Shown here: one piece after another, positions 40,300-49,921 of the stretch
How the letters are laid out: each line of letters starts with the position of its first letter
Numbering within the stretch: the stretch's first letter is position 1
Assembly (NCBI RefSeq): GCF_004364435.1
Contig: NZ_SOCT01000006.1
Location: 1 to 64,000, forward strand
Reading direction: 5' to 3'
Length of the DNA stretch: 64,000 nucleotides
Source: Pseudomonas sp. LP_7_YM
Lineage (GTDB): Bacteria; Pseudomonadota; Gammaproteobacteria; Pseudomonadales; Pseudomonadaceae
The notes under the pieces: model-generated
Database searches by the model: none
What the model was told of the DNA's origin: nothing
What the model saw: the letters and a program-made list of their open reading frames with translations, nothing else
Translations under genes and position numbers: made by a program

Positions 40300-41754
40300 T
40301 CAATGTCGCCAAAACGCAGGAATACACAGCACCAACACCGTGATGATTTCCAGACGTCCCAAGAGCATTCCCACCGACAGGATCCACTTGGCCGCATCCG
40401 GCAACGTCGAAAAATTCCCTGCCGGGCCAATGGTGTCCCCCAGGCCCGGGCCCACGCCTGACACCGTACTCGCTGCGCCAGTCAGCGCAGTCATCCAGTC
40501 CAGCCCCAGGAGGGAAAGCAGCAGGGCGATCAGGCCGACGGTGAACGTGAAGAAGAACGAAAAGGTCAGGATCGAGCGCACGATCTCTTCATCCAGGCGA
40601 TGGCCGTTGTACTTCTGTTTGATCACTGCTCTTGGGTGAATCAGCTGATGGAGGTTGGCCTTGAGCAAGGTGTAGGCCACCTGGAACCGGAACACTTTTA
40701 CCCCGCCTGCCGTGGAGCCGGAGCAGCCGCCGATGAAGCCCAGATAAAAGAAAGACATCAGTGCGAAATTGCCCCACAGGCTGTAGTCGCCCAAGGCAAA
40801 ACCGGTGGTAGTGACCACGGAAGTGACATTCAGCGCCACATGACGCAGCGCTTCGTACCAAGGCAGATCGGTGGTGGCCCAGTACCAGACCGTCATCACC
40901 ACCCAGGTCAACAGCAGCAGACCGATGAAACCCTGCACCTGCTGGTCCTTGATCAGTGCCTGGCGGTTACCGCGCAAGGTTGCAACATAGAGCGTGAACG
41001 GCAGACTGCCGAGAATCATCATCACGATCGCGACCCAGTGCACCGCCGGTTGCGGCCATTTGGCCAACGACTGATCGGAGGTGGAAAAACCGCCTGTGGA
41101 AATCGCCGACATCGCGTGGTTGATCGCATCGAACAGACTCATCCCCGCCCACCAGAATGCGACGCTGCCCAACACCGTGAACCCTACGTAAATCAGCACG
41201 ATGAATTTGGCGACCATGTGTGAGCGCGGCATGACCTTTTCCGAGCGGTCCGAGGACTCGGTCTGAAACAGGCGCATCCCGCCGATGCGCAGGAGCGGCA
41301 GGATCGCCACCGCCATGCCGATGAAACCGATACCGCCCAGCCAATGCAGCAGTGAGCGCCAGATGAGAATGCCCGGCGACATGGTGTCCAGCCCGCTGAG
41401 CACGGTCGAACCGGTGGCGGTGATGCCGGACATGCTCTCGAAGAACGAATCGGTGTAGCTGATGTGCTGAGTCAGCAGGAACGGCAGTGCGGAAAACACG
41501 CAGACCACGACCCAGCTGCTAACGGTCAGCAGGTACATGTCCCGCGGACGCAGGTGCACGTGTTCCGGGCGGCCTTGACCCACAAGCGCCAGCCCGGCGA
41601 TGAAGGTGATCAGGCTCGCCCAGAGAAACGACGGCATGTCGCCGGTACGGTCGAAGATCAGCAGCGTGACCATGGGCACCACCATGGCGATGGCCAGCGT
41701 GATGAGGAAGATGCCGATAATGAAACCGATGATGCGCAGAGTCGGCAACGCCAT
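40300..41754 (-). CDS. trkH: Potassium uptake protein TrkH
   Basis: 484-residue ion-translocating subunit of the Trk K+ system with four pore repeats, e.g. GITATGSTVLSG and GGCSGSTAGGVKVFRFQ. Works with TrkA, which is not in this window. Start 41754 gives the normal N-terminus MALPTLRIIGF. Monocistronic; potassium uptake is also part of the osmotic response that the NAGGN cluster serves. Confidence 0.93.
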   Translation of the reverse strand: MALPTLRIIGFIIGIFLITLAIAMVVPMVTLLIFDRTGDMPSFLWASLITFIAGLALVGQGRPEHVHLRPRDMYLLTVSSWVVVCVFSALPFLLTQHISYTDSFFESMSGITATGSTVLSGLDTMSPGILIWRSLLHWLGGIGFIGMAVAILPLLRIGGMRLFQTESSDRSEKVMPRSHMVAKFIVLIYVGFTVLGSVAFWWAGMSLFDAINHAMSAISTGGFSTSDQSLAKWPQPAVHWVAIVMMILGSLPFTLYVATLRGNRQALIKDQQVQGFIGLLLLTWVVMTVWYWATTDLPWYEALRHVALNVTSVVTTTGFALGDYSLWGNFALMSFFYLGFIGGCSGSTAGGVKVFRFQVAYTLLKANLHQLIHPRAVIKQKYNGHRLDEEIVRSILTFSFFFTFTVGLIALLLSLLGLDWMTALTGAASTVSGVGPGLGDTIGPAGNFSTLPDAAKWILSVGMLLGRLEIITVLVLCIPAFWRH

Positions 41755-41928
41755 GCAGTCGCTCAGATCAGATAGTGGAAAGCCGCCCATTCTACCCGTG
41801 GGTCGATACAAGTAAACCGAGGGTTTTTCCGGTTGTCGTGTAAGTAATTGCAGCTGTGGTTCGTTATTGAGGATCAAGAGGGCGTTCGCAGCACTACAAT
41901 GGCCCATCAATTTTCAGGAGACCTTTCA

Positions 41929-42495
41929 ATGGAAGCGCTTGATGTATTGCTCAATCGCGTGTCCGTGCCCCGGCTGACCGAACCGGCGCCGAATGCCGCT
42001 CAGCGCGAAATCCTCTTCGGCGCTGCGCTGCGTGCTCCCGATCACGGCGCCTTGCGCCCCTATCGGTTTCTTACCGTGGAAGGCGAGGCACGTCACCGCA
42101 TGGGCGATCTGCTGGCCCAGGCGCTGACCGAAAACGGTGGTGGGGCAGATGAAAAGGCGCTGGACAAAGCCCGTCTTGGCCCGCTGCGTGCGCCGTTGGT
42201 GGTGGTCGTTATCGCCAGACTGACGGATCACTTCAAGGTGCCGAAGACGGAGCAGGTCATCACTGCGGGTTGCGCGGCCCACGGTGTGTTATTGGCGGCC
42301 CATGCGTTGGGCGTCGGCGCGGTATGGCGCACGGGTGAGCTGTCGTATTCACGCCGTGTGGCCGAGGGACTGGGCTTGGAAACCGGTGAGCAGATCATCG
42401 GCTTCCTCTACCTGGGCACTCCGCAAAACCCGCCACGCGAGGCGCCGAAGCCGGATGTCGCGGATTTTGTCAGTGCCTGGCAGGGACAGAGTTAG
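41929..42495 (+). CDS. Nitroreductase family protein (YdjA-like)
   Basis: 188-residue FMN-dependent nitroreductase fold protein. RAPDHGALRPYRF and the C-terminal GFLYLGTP segment match the YdjA group. Start ATG 41929 preceded by CAGGAGACC. Divergent from trkH. Confidence 0.88.
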   Translation: MEALDVLLNRVSVPRLTEPAPNAAQREILFGAALRAPDHGALRPYRFLTVEGEARHRMGDLLAQALTENGGGADEKALDKARLGPLRAPLVVVVIARLTDHFKVPKTEQVITAGCAAHGVLLAAHALGVGAVWRTGELSYSRRVAEGLGLETGEQIIGFLYLGTPQNPPREAPKPDVADFVSAWQGQS

Positions 42496-42574
42496 CGAAT
42501 CGAATCAGCCGCCGGGATGAATCGGTCGTCGCAGATTCAAAGGGGGGCCGAGATAACCTGTGGGAGCGCAGGGG

Positions 42575-43903
42575 TCAGCCGCTCGTTTCCCGGGGTACCA
42601 CGATGCTGGCGATAAATCCGCCTTGTGGGTGGTTCTCCAGCAGCAGATCCCCACCGTGTTTCTGCGAAGCGCGTTTGGCGATGGCCAGACCCAGGCCATA
42701 CCCCGGCGCGGTCTGGTTTGGCGCGCGGTAGAAGGGTTCGCCCAGTTGCGCCAGATGTTCCGGGCTCACACCCGGACCATGGTCGCGCACGCTGATGAAC
42801 AGGTCGCCACCCTCGTCTCGTGCACTGAGTTCAATCGGCTGCCCCACGGGATTGAAGCGCAGCGCGTTACGCAGGAGGTTATCCAGGGCACGCTCCAGCA
42901 CATTTGGCCAGCCTTGCAATTGGGCGCCCGGTTCAGCATTGACTTCGAGGGTCTGCTCGGTGTCAGCCATCTCGGTTTCGGCTTTCAGGTGATTCAGTAA
43001 ACCCGGCAGATCGACCGGCACAGCGCTGCCCATGTCGGCGTCCAGTCGGGCCAGTGCCAGAATTTCGCTGATCAACTCCTCCAGCCGATCGCATTCGCGA
43101 ATCAGACGCGGCCAAAGCTTTTGTCGTTCTGCAGGCTCGGCGCGCTCGGCCAGTGCCAAGGCTACGCGCAGCCGGGCCAAGGGTGAGCGCAGTTCGTGGG
43201 ACACGTCGCGCAGCAGTTGGCGCTGGCTGCTGATCAAGCTCTGCAGGCGCGCGCCCATACGGTTGAAGTCGTTGGCCAGTACGCCGAACTCGTCGCGACG
43301 ATTGGCCAGTTGGGCCAAGCTGTTCTGCTGATAGGTGGTCTGACCCAGATCGTGCACTGCGCCACGCAGTCGGCTCAAGGGGCGAGTGATCGACAGGGTC
43401 ACCAGCAAACTGAATAAGGTCAGCACTACCAGTGCGATACCCAGTGCGCTGAGCGGCCAGAGCAGGCTTTCCCGGTGCCACGCATCCAGTTCAGGATGAG
43501 GGATCCGGTAGATGAGCAGGTAAGTTTCGCTGGTTTTCGGGCTGGTGTATTCAGCGGTCAGGCGTCGCCACGGCAGTGGTCGAGTGTCGTCTTGCTGACG
43601 CTCCTCGAACGCCGCCGCGCGAGGGGGGAAGGTGCCTGGAATAATCGCCTCGCCACTGTCGTTCAGGACCTGAACGTCGATGTGGTATTTGCGCTTGAGG
43701 TTCTGCAGAAACTCTTGCGCCGGACCTTCACCCTGATCTTCGTAAAGCTGCGTCCATTTCTGCGGCAGGTTGTGCAGGCCGGGGTGACGACTGAGAATCC
43801 AGGCGTCCTGATTCAGCATGTGTCCCAGCAGAATCGACAGACCCGCCACCAACGCAATCGCGAGCCAGAAGCTCGCCAGTATTCGCCAGAACAATGAACG
43901 CAC
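42575..43903 (-). CDS. cpxS: Envelope stress sensor histidine kinase (CpxS/CpxA-like)
   Basis: 442-residue sensor: membrane span about 8-28, periplasmic domain about 30-145, second span about 150-172, HAMP, HisKA with phospho-acceptor His in VSHELRSPLARL, and a HATPase domain with NLLRNALRF and GYGLGLAI. Start GTG 43903 is set by GAGGG 7 nt upstream. It follows the Spy-like gene by 92 bp and cpxR further up, the same order as P. aeruginosa PA3204-PA3206. Confidence 0.88.
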   Translation of the reverse strand: MRSLFWRILASFWLAIALVAGLSILLGHMLNQDAWILSRHPGLHNLPQKWTQLYEDQGEGPAQEFLQNLKRKYHIDVQVLNDSGEAIIPGTFPPRAAAFEERQQDDTRPLPWRRLTAEYTSPKTSETYLLIYRIPHPELDAWHRESLLWPLSALGIALVVLTLFSLLVTLSITRPLSRLRGAVHDLGQTTYQQNSLAQLANRRDEFGVLANDFNRMGARLQSLISSQRQLLRDVSHELRSPLARLRVALALAERAEPAERQKLWPRLIRECDRLEELISEILALARLDADMGSAVPVDLPGLLNHLKAETEMADTEQTLEVNAEPGAQLQGWPNVLERALDNLLRNALRFNPVGQPIELSARDEGGDLFISVRDHGPGVSPEHLAQLGEPFYRAPNQTAPGYGLGLAIAKRASQKHGGDLLLENHPQGGFIASIVVPRETSG

Positions 43904-43995
43904 GTTCAGCCCTCGATCTGCCCCGGAAATGGAAAAGCCCGACACGCCGGGGAGAGCGTGTCGGGTTGGGAGTGTAATGCCGTGTGGCAGTCCCG

Positions 43996-44439
43996 TTACT
44001 GAGCTTTCTGCGCCTTTTGCGCCTTCCAGGCTTCGAACTCGGCGCGATCAGCACGACGCTGTGCTTCATCCTTCTGAATCTGGTCGAACGCCTTCTGCTG
44101 ATCTGGCGTCAGCACTGCCCGGATGTCGGACTGGGTTTTCGCGTGTTTGGCGGCCAGTTCATCCTGCATGGCTTTCTGATCGGCCGGCGACAGCTTGGCC
44201 AGGTACTTCTGGGTGATCTCGGAGCGACCGCGCCATTGATCGCCCATCAGTTTGCCGACCTGCTGACGTTGTTCCGGCGTCAGGTTCAGCGTGTCGAGCG
44301 GGCCTTTGCGGTGGTGCATGCCGGGACTATCAAAACCTGGGCCGCCAGGACCTGCCAGTGGACCACCTTGCGCAGGCATCGCCATCGCAACGGTGGGCAG
44401 GGCGGCAGCGAACATCAAAGCCATCAGAGTCTTACGCAT
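43996..44439 (-). CDS. Spy/CpxP-like periplasmic LTXXQ protein
   Basis: 147 residues with a signal peptide (AVAMA/MPAQ near 20) and two LTxxQ motifs (LTPEQRQQ and LTPDQQKA) of the Spy/CpxP chaperone family. The rest is helical and highly charged. Encoded between cpxR and cpxS, so probably a periplasmic feedback sensor or chaperone for envelope stress. A CpxR-type box lies upstream. Confidence 0.88.
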   Translation of the reverse strand: MRKTLMALMFAAALPTVAMAMPAQGGPLAGPGGPGFDSPGMHHRKGPLDTLNLTPEQRQQVGKLMGDQWRGRSEITQKYLAKLSPADQKAMQDELAAKHAKTQSDIRAVLTPDQQKAFDQIQKDEAQRRADRAEFEAWKAQKAQKAQ

Positions 44440-44522
44440 GGTGTATCTCCTTGTCTCGAATCCGGCTCTGTGCCGGTTGTGGCCAGTTTAGGGAGATCAA
44501 GGTCAAGCGAGGTCAGGCGTGG

Positions 44523-44538
44523 GTAAAGCTTGAGTAAA
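44523..44538 (-). promoter_or_regulatory. Putative CpxR box upstream of the Spy-like gene
   Basis: Direct repeat GTAAA-N6-GTAAA written on the plus strand, matching the published CpxR consensus GTAAA-N(4-8)-GTAAA. It lies 84 bp before the start codon of the Spy-like gene, in the 252-bp gap after cpxR. Confidence 0.55.
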
Positions 44539-44691
44539 GGCGGCGCGCTGGGAGACTTACTTTGGCGCTCAAATCCAGGCTTGAACCGGCGCACGCCTCA
44601 GCTGCAAGCTGGCGGCCACACGCTATAACAGTACGCATCGCTCTGGCTTGTGCTACTTGCCGTCTGAAGCTTGTAGCTCGCGGCTGCCTCA

Positions 44692-45369
44692 TCAGAGGCT
44701 GTAGTAATAGCCGCGACTGCGTAGCGCCACGATTCGCGGCCTGCCATCGGCATGGGGCCCGATCTTCTTGCGCAGATTACTGACGTGCATGTCCAGGCTG
44801 CGATCGTAAAGTGTCAGCTTGCGGCCCAACGCCAATTGCGCCAATGCCTGCTTCTCCAGCGGTTCGCCAGGTTGACCCAGAAGGGCTTCGAGCAGGCGCG
44901 CCTCGGACACCGTCAATGTGAACTCCTGGTCGTCGATGATGACCACACCTCGCGCCGGGCTAAAGCACAGGTCGCCCAGTTCCACCTGGCTGGAGGCTGC
45001 TGCCGGATGACTGCGGCGCAGCACGGCGCGCAAGCGGGCAGTCAGTTCACGGGGATCACAGGGTTTGGCCAGATAATCATCGGCCCCAAGCTCCAGGCCG
45101 AGAATGCGGTCCAGCGGCTCGCCACGCGCCGAAAGCATCAGCACAGGCAACTCGGGGTGGTCGGTGCGCAATTGCTTGAGCAACTCCAGACCGCTGCCGT
45201 CGGGCAGCATGACGTCCAGTACCACGGCAGCAGGGGCTGATTCGGCAAGAGCTTTGCGTGCGCTTTTGCCATCATGGCAGGCATGTACCACAAAACCTTC
45301 CTGGCTCAACCAACTGCTTAGAAGCTCACACAGCTCCTGGTCATCATCAATAAGTAACAGCTCGCTCAT
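44692..45369 (-). CDS. cpxR: Envelope stress response regulator CpxR-like
   Basis: 225-residue OmpR-family regulator. Receiver domain with acidic pocket DDDQE, phospho-acceptor Asp in VVLDVMLPDGSG (about residue 51), and Lys in YLAKPCDPRELTARL; C-terminal winged helix with LYDRSLDMHVSNLRKKIG. It pairs with the sensor at 42575-43903. The order cpxR, spy-like, cpxS suggests transcription from a cpxR promoter plus an internal one. Confidence 0.9.
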   Translation of the reverse strand: MSELLLIDDDQELCELLSSWLSQEGFVVHACHDGKSARKALAESAPAAVVLDVMLPDGSGLELLKQLRTDHPELPVLMLSARGEPLDRILGLELGADDYLAKPCDPRELTARLRAVLRRSHPAAASSQVELGDLCFSPARGVVIIDDQEFTLTVSEARLLEALLGQPGEPLEKQALAQLALGRKLTLYDRSLDMHVSNLRKKIGPHADGRPRIVALRSRGYYYSL

Positions 45370-45472
45370 GACTCACTCGATTTAGCCATTGCCGACGCCG
45401 TCTACGCCAGCCGCCGGCAAAGATACCGCACAGCAGGGCTGATATTAAAACGCCGCCCCCTGGAACGAACCA

Positions 45473-45637
45473 TTATTGCTGCTCGGTCAGTACATATGCG
45501 GGCACGACCGGCTGCGCTTCTTTGAGCTGCAGTTCAGGCGTTTGGTTCTCCTGACGCACATGTCCCGCCAGAAATCTTTCGCACTCGGTGTTGCACCGCA
45601 CGCGCCCGGCCCCGGCGCGAGACTGGCGCAATGACAA
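45473..45637 (-). CDS. Possible small Cys-containing protein after yciI
   Basis: A 54-codon frame starting at TTG 45637 (or TTG 45631), directly after the yciI stop. It contains VRCNTECERFLAGHVRQEN with a C-x3-C pair, and ends VVPAYVLTEQQ. Composition and amphipathic pattern look coding, and I recall similar small proteins next to yciI in pseudomonads, but those have a signal peptide that is missing here. It may be an N-terminally truncated remnant or a real small gene. Low certainty. Confidence 0.35.
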   Translation of the reverse strand: MSLRQSRAGAGRVRCNTECERFLAGHVRQENQTPELQLKEAQPVVPAYVLTEQQ

Positions 45638-45639
45638 AG

Positions 45640-45939
45640 TTAGGGCAGAACTTGCTTGAACGGCTTGACCACGACGTGAGCGTAGACCCCGGCCTTCACA
45701 TAAGGATCGGCATCGGCCCACGCTTGTGCGGCGCTCAGGGAGGCAAACTCGGCAACGATCAGGCTGCCGGTGAAGCCTGCCGTGCCCGGATCATTGCTGT
45801 CCACTGCTGGCAGAGGCCCCGCCAGCACGATGCGGCCTTCATTTTTCAGCGCGGTCAGACGCTCCAGATGCGCAGGGCGCGCTTCGAGACGTTTTTCCAG
45901 CGAGTTGGCGACGTCTGTTGCCACGATTGCGTAGAGCAT
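45640..45939 (-). CDS. yciI: YciI family protein
   Basis: 99-residue dimeric alpha/beta barrel protein of the YCII superfamily, with the conserved active-site-like His in RPAHLERL and Asp in [10 protein letters not shown]. Start at 45939 lies 1 bp after the yciB stop. Enzymatic role unsettled. Confidence 0.9.
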   Translation of the reverse strand: MLYAIVATDVANSLEKRLEARPAHLERLTALKNEGRIVLAGPLPAVDSNDPGTAGFTGSLIVAEFASLSAAQAWADADPYVKAGVYAHVVVKPFKQVLP

Positions 45940-45940
45940 G

Positions 45941-46549
45941 TCAGTCCTCGGTCTTTTTGGTTGAAGGCTGGGTCGATGCGTCGGCATCGTGCAGATGACG
46001 GGCCAGGAAGATGCCTTGGCCGATCAGGAAAATCAGGGTCATGCCCAGGCTGCCGAAGACTTTGAAGTCAACCCAGAACGCCTGGTAAGTGAACGCGACA
46101 TACAGGTTGGCCGCGCCGCAGAACAGAAAGAAGATGATCCAGGCGATGTTCAGCCTGGTCCAGATTGCCTGTGGCAATGTCAGTGCATGCCCCATGATGC
46201 GCTGGATCAGCAGGCGGTCACCAATGAAGTGGCTGCCGGCGAAGACCAGCGCGAACACCCAGTTGACCACCGGCGCCTTCCATTTAAGAAAGGTTTCGCT
46301 ATGGAAGGCCAGGGTCAGGCTACCGAACACCAGGCAGCCGGCGAGGGTCAGCCACTGGCTTTTCTCCAGCTTGCCCTGCTGTATATAAAGGATGCCGTAG
46401 ACCACGATGGAACTGGCGATCAGCACCGCAGTGGCGCTGAAAATCCCGCCGACCATGAAGCTGTGGCCCAGGATATTGACGCCTTGGGGACTGATTTTGT
46501 AGACGATGAAAAACAGGATAAGCGGGATGAAGTCGATGAATTGTTTCAC
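45941..46549 (-). CDS. yciB: Inner membrane septation protein YciB
   Basis: 202-residue membrane protein (IspZ/septation protein A family) with five spans and the conserved [17 protein letters not shown] start and [11 protein letters not shown] segment. Starts at GTG 46549. Involved in cell envelope and division; overlaps function with the elongasome in E. coli. Operon with yciI. Confidence 0.92.
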   Translation of the reverse strand: MKQFIDFIPLILFFIVYKISPQGVNILGHSFMVGGIFSATAVLIASSIVVYGILYIQQGKLEKSQWLTLAGCLVFGSLTLAFHSETFLKWKAPVVNWVFALVFAGSHFIGDRLLIQRIMGHALTLPQAIWTRLNIAWIIFFLFCGAANLYVAFTYQAFWVDFKVFGSLGMTLIFLIGQGIFLARHLHDADASTQPSTKKTED

Positions 46550-46614
46550 AGTAAGAGCCAGAAGCTGGATGTGGCGGCATAATAACAAACATCAATGACT
46601 GCGAAAGCGCCCCT

Positions 46615-47475
46615 ATGAATGTCGACCTGCACTGTCACAGTACCGCCTCCGACGGCGCCTTAGCGCCCGCGGCACTCGTCGCCCGTGCCTTTGATAACGG
46701 CGTGCGCGTGCTTGCGCTGACCGATCATGACACCATCGAAGGCCTCGAAGAAGCCCGCGCGGCGGCGCTGGCGCTGGATATGCAGCTCATCAACGGCATC
46801 GAACTGTCCTGCACCTGGGGCGGTGCCACCATTCATATTCTGGGGTATGGCTTTGATGTCGATGCCCGGCCCTTGCTCGATACTATTGAGCAATTGCACA
46901 CCGGTCGCTGGTTGCGCGCCGAAGAAATCAGTCGCAAATTGGCGATGAAAGGTATGCCCGGCGCGCTGGAAGGTGCCCGTGCGGTACAACAGGCGCTGGG
47001 TGACAGCGGTAATGCGCCGGCCCGACCGCACTTTGCGGACTTTCTGGTCAATCAGGGTTTCGTGAAGGATCGCGCCGAAGCGTTTCGCAAATGGCTGGGC
47101 GCCGGCAAGCTGGGCGACGTCAAGCAGCATTGGCCGACCCTGGAAGAAACGGTCGCGACCTTGCGCGCAGCAGGCGCCTGGGTCAGCCTAGCGCACCCTT
47201 CGCACTATGACTTTACCCGCAGCAAACGCCGCAAGCTGGTCGCCGATTTCATTCAGGCAGGCGGTCATGCGATGGAAGTGGTTAATGGTTTGCAGCCTGC
47301 CGATCAAGTGGGCAGCCTGGCCATTCTGGCCCGTGAGTTCGGTCTGCTGGTCAGCGCCGGCAGTGATTTCCATGCGCCTGGCGCCTGGTCCGAGATAGGC
47401 GTCTATCGCCCGTTACCGGATGACCTGCCGCCACTTTGGGGGCGATTCAAACATGACCAGCCTACTGCCGTCTGA
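46615..47475 (+). CDS. rnm: PHP-domain phosphoesterase (RNase AM/YciV-like)
   Basis: 286-residue PHP domain protein with metal-binding DLHCHSTASDG, LTDHDT, and GSDFHAPG motifs. E. coli YciV (RNase AM) removes 5' nucleotides from short oligonucleotides and matures rRNA 5' ends. First gene of a run with the YciO-like gene and scpAB, the classic yciV-yciO arrangement. Confidence 0.9.
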   Translation: MNVDLHCHSTASDGALAPAALVARAFDNGVRVLALTDHDTIEGLEEARAAALALDMQLINGIELSCTWGGATIHILGYGFDVDARPLLDTIEQLHTGRWLRAEEISRKLAMKGMPGALEGARAVQQALGDSGNAPARPHFADFLVNQGFVKDRAEAFRKWLGAGKLGDVKQHWPTLEETVATLRAAGAWVSLAHPSHYDFTRSKRRKLVADFIQAGGHAMEVVNGLQPADQVGSLAILAREFGLLVSAGSDFHAPGAWSEIGVYRPLPDDLPPLWGRFKHDQPTAV

Positions 47476-47488
47476 ACAGGAAGATACC

Positions 47489-48121
47489 GTGAGTCAATTT
47501 TTCCAGGTCCACCCGGAAAACCCGCAGCCGCGCCTGATCAAGCAGGCCGTGGACATCATCAAGGCCGGCGGGCTGGTGGTCTATCCGACCGATTCCTCAT
47601 ACGCGCTGGGATGCCAGATGGGCGACAAGACGGCGCTGGATCGCATCCGCCGCCTTCGCAATCTGGACGACAAGCACAACTTCACCCTGATGTGCTGTGA
47701 CCTGTCACAACTGGGGTTGTTCGCCAAAGTGGACACCGCCGCGTTTCGTCAACTCAAGGCGCATACGCCCGGCCCTTACACCTTTATCCTTGGCGCGACC
47801 CGCGAAGTGCCGCGGCTGTTGCTTCATCCAAAGCGTCGCACCATCGGGCTGCGGGTGCCGAAACACCCCATCGCGCAGGCGTTGCTGCAGGAGCTGGGCG
47901 AGCCGTTGATGAGCGTCAGCCTGATCATGCCGGGTAAGACCCTCCCCATGAGCGACCCCTACGAGATGCGCCTGTTACTCGAACATCATGTCGATCTGAT
48001 CATCGATGGCGGCGAGGGCGGAATATCGGCGTCCACCGTGATCAATCTGACCGAACACGAGCCGCAAGTGGTACGCATCGGTTGCGGTGATCCGACGCCG
48101 TTCGGGGTCGAAGTCGAGTGA
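47489..48121 (+). CDS. YciO/Sua5/YrdC-family protein
   Basis: 210-residue protein of the Sua5/YrdC fold with KAGGLVVYPTDSSYALGCQ and the nucleotide-binding KHNFTLMC and RVPKHP regions. It resembles YciO rather than the essential TsaC, so a threonylcarbamoyl-AMP synthase-like activity is plausible but the physiological role is unclear. Start GTG 47489 with AGGAAG upstream; an ATG at 47453 overlaps the PHP gene. It overlaps scpA by 4 bp. Confidence 0.88.
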   Translation: MSQFFQVHPENPQPRLIKQAVDIIKAGGLVVYPTDSSYALGCQMGDKTALDRIRRLRNLDDKHNFTLMCCDLSQLGLFAKVDTAAFRQLKAHTPGPYTFILGATREVPRLLLHPKRRTIGLRVPKHPIAQALLQELGEPLMSVSLIMPGKTLPMSDPYEMRLLLEHHVDLIIDGGEGGISASTVINLTEHEPQVVRIGCGDPTPFGVEVE

Positions 48122-48936
48122 CCGAGGTCCAGACGGCGGACTCGCAAGTCGACGCTCAGCAGGAGCTGCCATTTGCCATGGTCTACGGGCAGGCCGTCAT
48201 GCAGATGCCGGTGGACCTGTACATTCCCCCGGATGCGCTGGAAGTTTTTCTTGACGCCTTCGAAGGCCCGCTGGACTTGCTGCTTTATTTGATACGCAAG
48301 CAGAACATTAACATCCTCGACATTCCGGTGGCAGAGATCACTCGCCAATACATGGGTTATGTCGAGCTGATGAAAACGGTGCGTCTTGAGCTGGCCGCCG
48401 AGTATCTGGTCATGGCTGCGATGCTGGCGGAGATCAAGTCGCGCATGCTGCTTCCGCGCTCGGAAATCGCCGCAGAGGAAGAGGACGACCCGCGTGCCGA
48501 GCTGATTCGTCGTCTGCAGGAATACGAGCGCTTCAAGGCAGCGGCGGAAGGGATCGACACCCTGAACCGGGTAGGCCGTGACGTGGTAGTGCCCAAACTC
48601 GACGCACCCGAGGCCCGTGCGCGCAAGCTGCTTCCGGATGTGGCACTTGAAGAGTTGCTGATTTCCATGGCTGAGGTGCTGCGCCGTGGCGACATGTTCG
48701 AAAGCCATCAGGTCAGCCGGGAAGCATTGTCCACTCGCGAGCGCATGAGCGATGTGCTGGAACGGCTCAAAGGAGCCGGTTTCGTACCGTTCGCCGAACT
48801 GTTCACGGCAGAGGAGGGGCGGCTGGGCGTAGTCGTGACCTTCATGGCGGTGCTTGAGCTGGTCAAGGAGCAACTGGTCGAGCTGGTGCAGAACGAACCC
48901 TTCGCTGTCATTCATGTGCGCGCCCGAGCCGAATAA
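48118..48936 (+). CDS. scpA: Segregation and condensation protein ScpA
   Basis: 272-residue kleisin subunit of the SMC-ScpAB condensin-like complex. The AFEGPLDLLLYLIRKQNINI N-terminal motif is the family signature, followed by an acidic middle and a C-terminal winged-helix region. GTG start at 48118 overlaps the upstream stop. Partner smc is not in the window. Confidence 0.93.
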   Translation: MTEVQTADSQVDAQQELPFAMVYGQAVMQMPVDLYIPPDALEVFLDAFEGPLDLLLYLIRKQNINILDIPVAEITRQYMGYVELMKTVRLELAAEYLVMAAMLAEIKSRMLLPRSEIAAEEEDDPRAELIRRLQEYERFKAAAEGIDTLNRVGRDVVVPKLDAPEARARKLLPDVALEELLISMAEVLRRGDMFESHQVSREALSTRERMSDVLERLKGAGFVPFAELFTAEEGRLGVVVTFMAVLELVKEQLVELVQNEPFAVIHVRARAE

Positions 48937-48954
48937 AAGAGCCAGAGCTGATCG

Positions 48955-49746
48955 ATGAACCTGAACGAACCCCGTGAACTCGCGCCCCTGCTCGAAGCCT
49001 TCCTGCTGGCCTCCGGTAAACCGCAATCGCTTGACCGGCTTTACGAGCTGTTCGAGGAGGGCGAGCGACCGGAGCCTGCGGTGTTCAAGAAAGCCCTGGC
49101 GCTGCTGGGCAAATCCTGCGACAACCGGGCCTTCGAACTCAAAGAGGTTGCCTCGGGTTATCGTTTGCAGATCCGTGAAAAGTTCGCGCCCTGGGTGGGC
49201 CGACTTTGGGAGGAGCGCCCGCAACGCTATTCCCGTGCCTTGCTGGAAACCATGGCACTGATCGCCTATCGCCAGCCCATCACCCGCGGCGAGATCGAGG
49301 ATGTGCGCGGCGTGGCGGTCAACAGCAACATCGTCAAGACGCTGCTGGAGCGCGAGTGGATCAGGATCGTCGGTTACCGCGATGTGCCGGGCAAGCCTGC
49401 AATGTTCGCCACCACCAAAAGCTTTCTCGACCACTTCAATCTGAAGAGTCTGGACGAGTTGCCGCCCATGGCAGACTTGCGGGAAATGGAGGCAGAACCG
49501 GTGCTGGACTTCGACGACGCGCCGGTCCCTGCACATTTGCAGGCGCTCGCCGACGCAAGTCTGGAACCGACCCTTGAAACCGAGCCCGAGGCGCCGCGTG
49601 ATGAGACCAGCTTCCGCAGTCTGCTGGCCGAGCTGGACACCATGGAAAAGGGGCTGAAAATCGACTTCGACGATTTATTGCTCAATGACGCCGATAAAGA
49701 GTCTGAATTGGAAGAGGGGCCTGCGGACGACGAAGATTCGCGATAA
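48955..49746 (+). CDS. scpB: Segregation and condensation protein ScpB
   Basis: 263 residues: two winged-helix domains (about 1-165) with RALLETMALIAYRQPITRGEIE, and an acidic C-terminal tail (about 190-263) longer than in Gram-positive ScpB. Follows scpA by 18 bp. Confidence 0.93.
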   Translation: MNLNEPRELAPLLEAFLLASGKPQSLDRLYELFEEGERPEPAVFKKALALLGKSCDNRAFELKEVASGYRLQIREKFAPWVGRLWEERPQRYSRALLETMALIAYRQPITRGEIEDVRGVAVNSNIVKTLLEREWIRIVGYRDVPGKPAMFATTKSFLDHFNLKSLDELPPMADLREMEAEPVLDFDDAPVPAHLQALADASLEPTLETEPEAPRDETSFRSLLAELDTMEKGLKIDFDDLLLNDADKESELEEGPADDEDSR

Positions 49747-49793
49747 CGCGGCACCGATCCACGCATGCCTGCGATTTCATGTTGAAACGCGAT

Positions 49794-49885
49794 CCTGTAG
49801 AGACGATTCATTCGTAAGAGGGCAGTGCAGTCGACGCATGCTCATCGCCTGACCGATCTTTTCGCGAATGAATCGCCTCTACAGG
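49794..49885. repeat. Extragenic inverted repeat (REP-like pair)
   Basis: Arms CCTGTAGAGACGATTCATTCG (split: 49794-49814) and its near-perfect reverse complement (49865-49885, one mismatch), spaced by 50 bp. The core resembles the common Pseudomonas GATTCATTCGC extragenic palindromes, also at 63657-63759. Confidence 0.7.
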
Positions 49886-49921
49886 TTCTCCTCCGGTTGA
49901 TACGCGACTTCAGGCCACTTC

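Noticed and set aside
47986..49536. Long minus-strand open frame (about 516 codons) across scpA and scpB
   Set aside because: It is antisense to two clear genes, has His/Gln-rich composition typical of the shadow of GC-rich coding DNA, and no family similarity.
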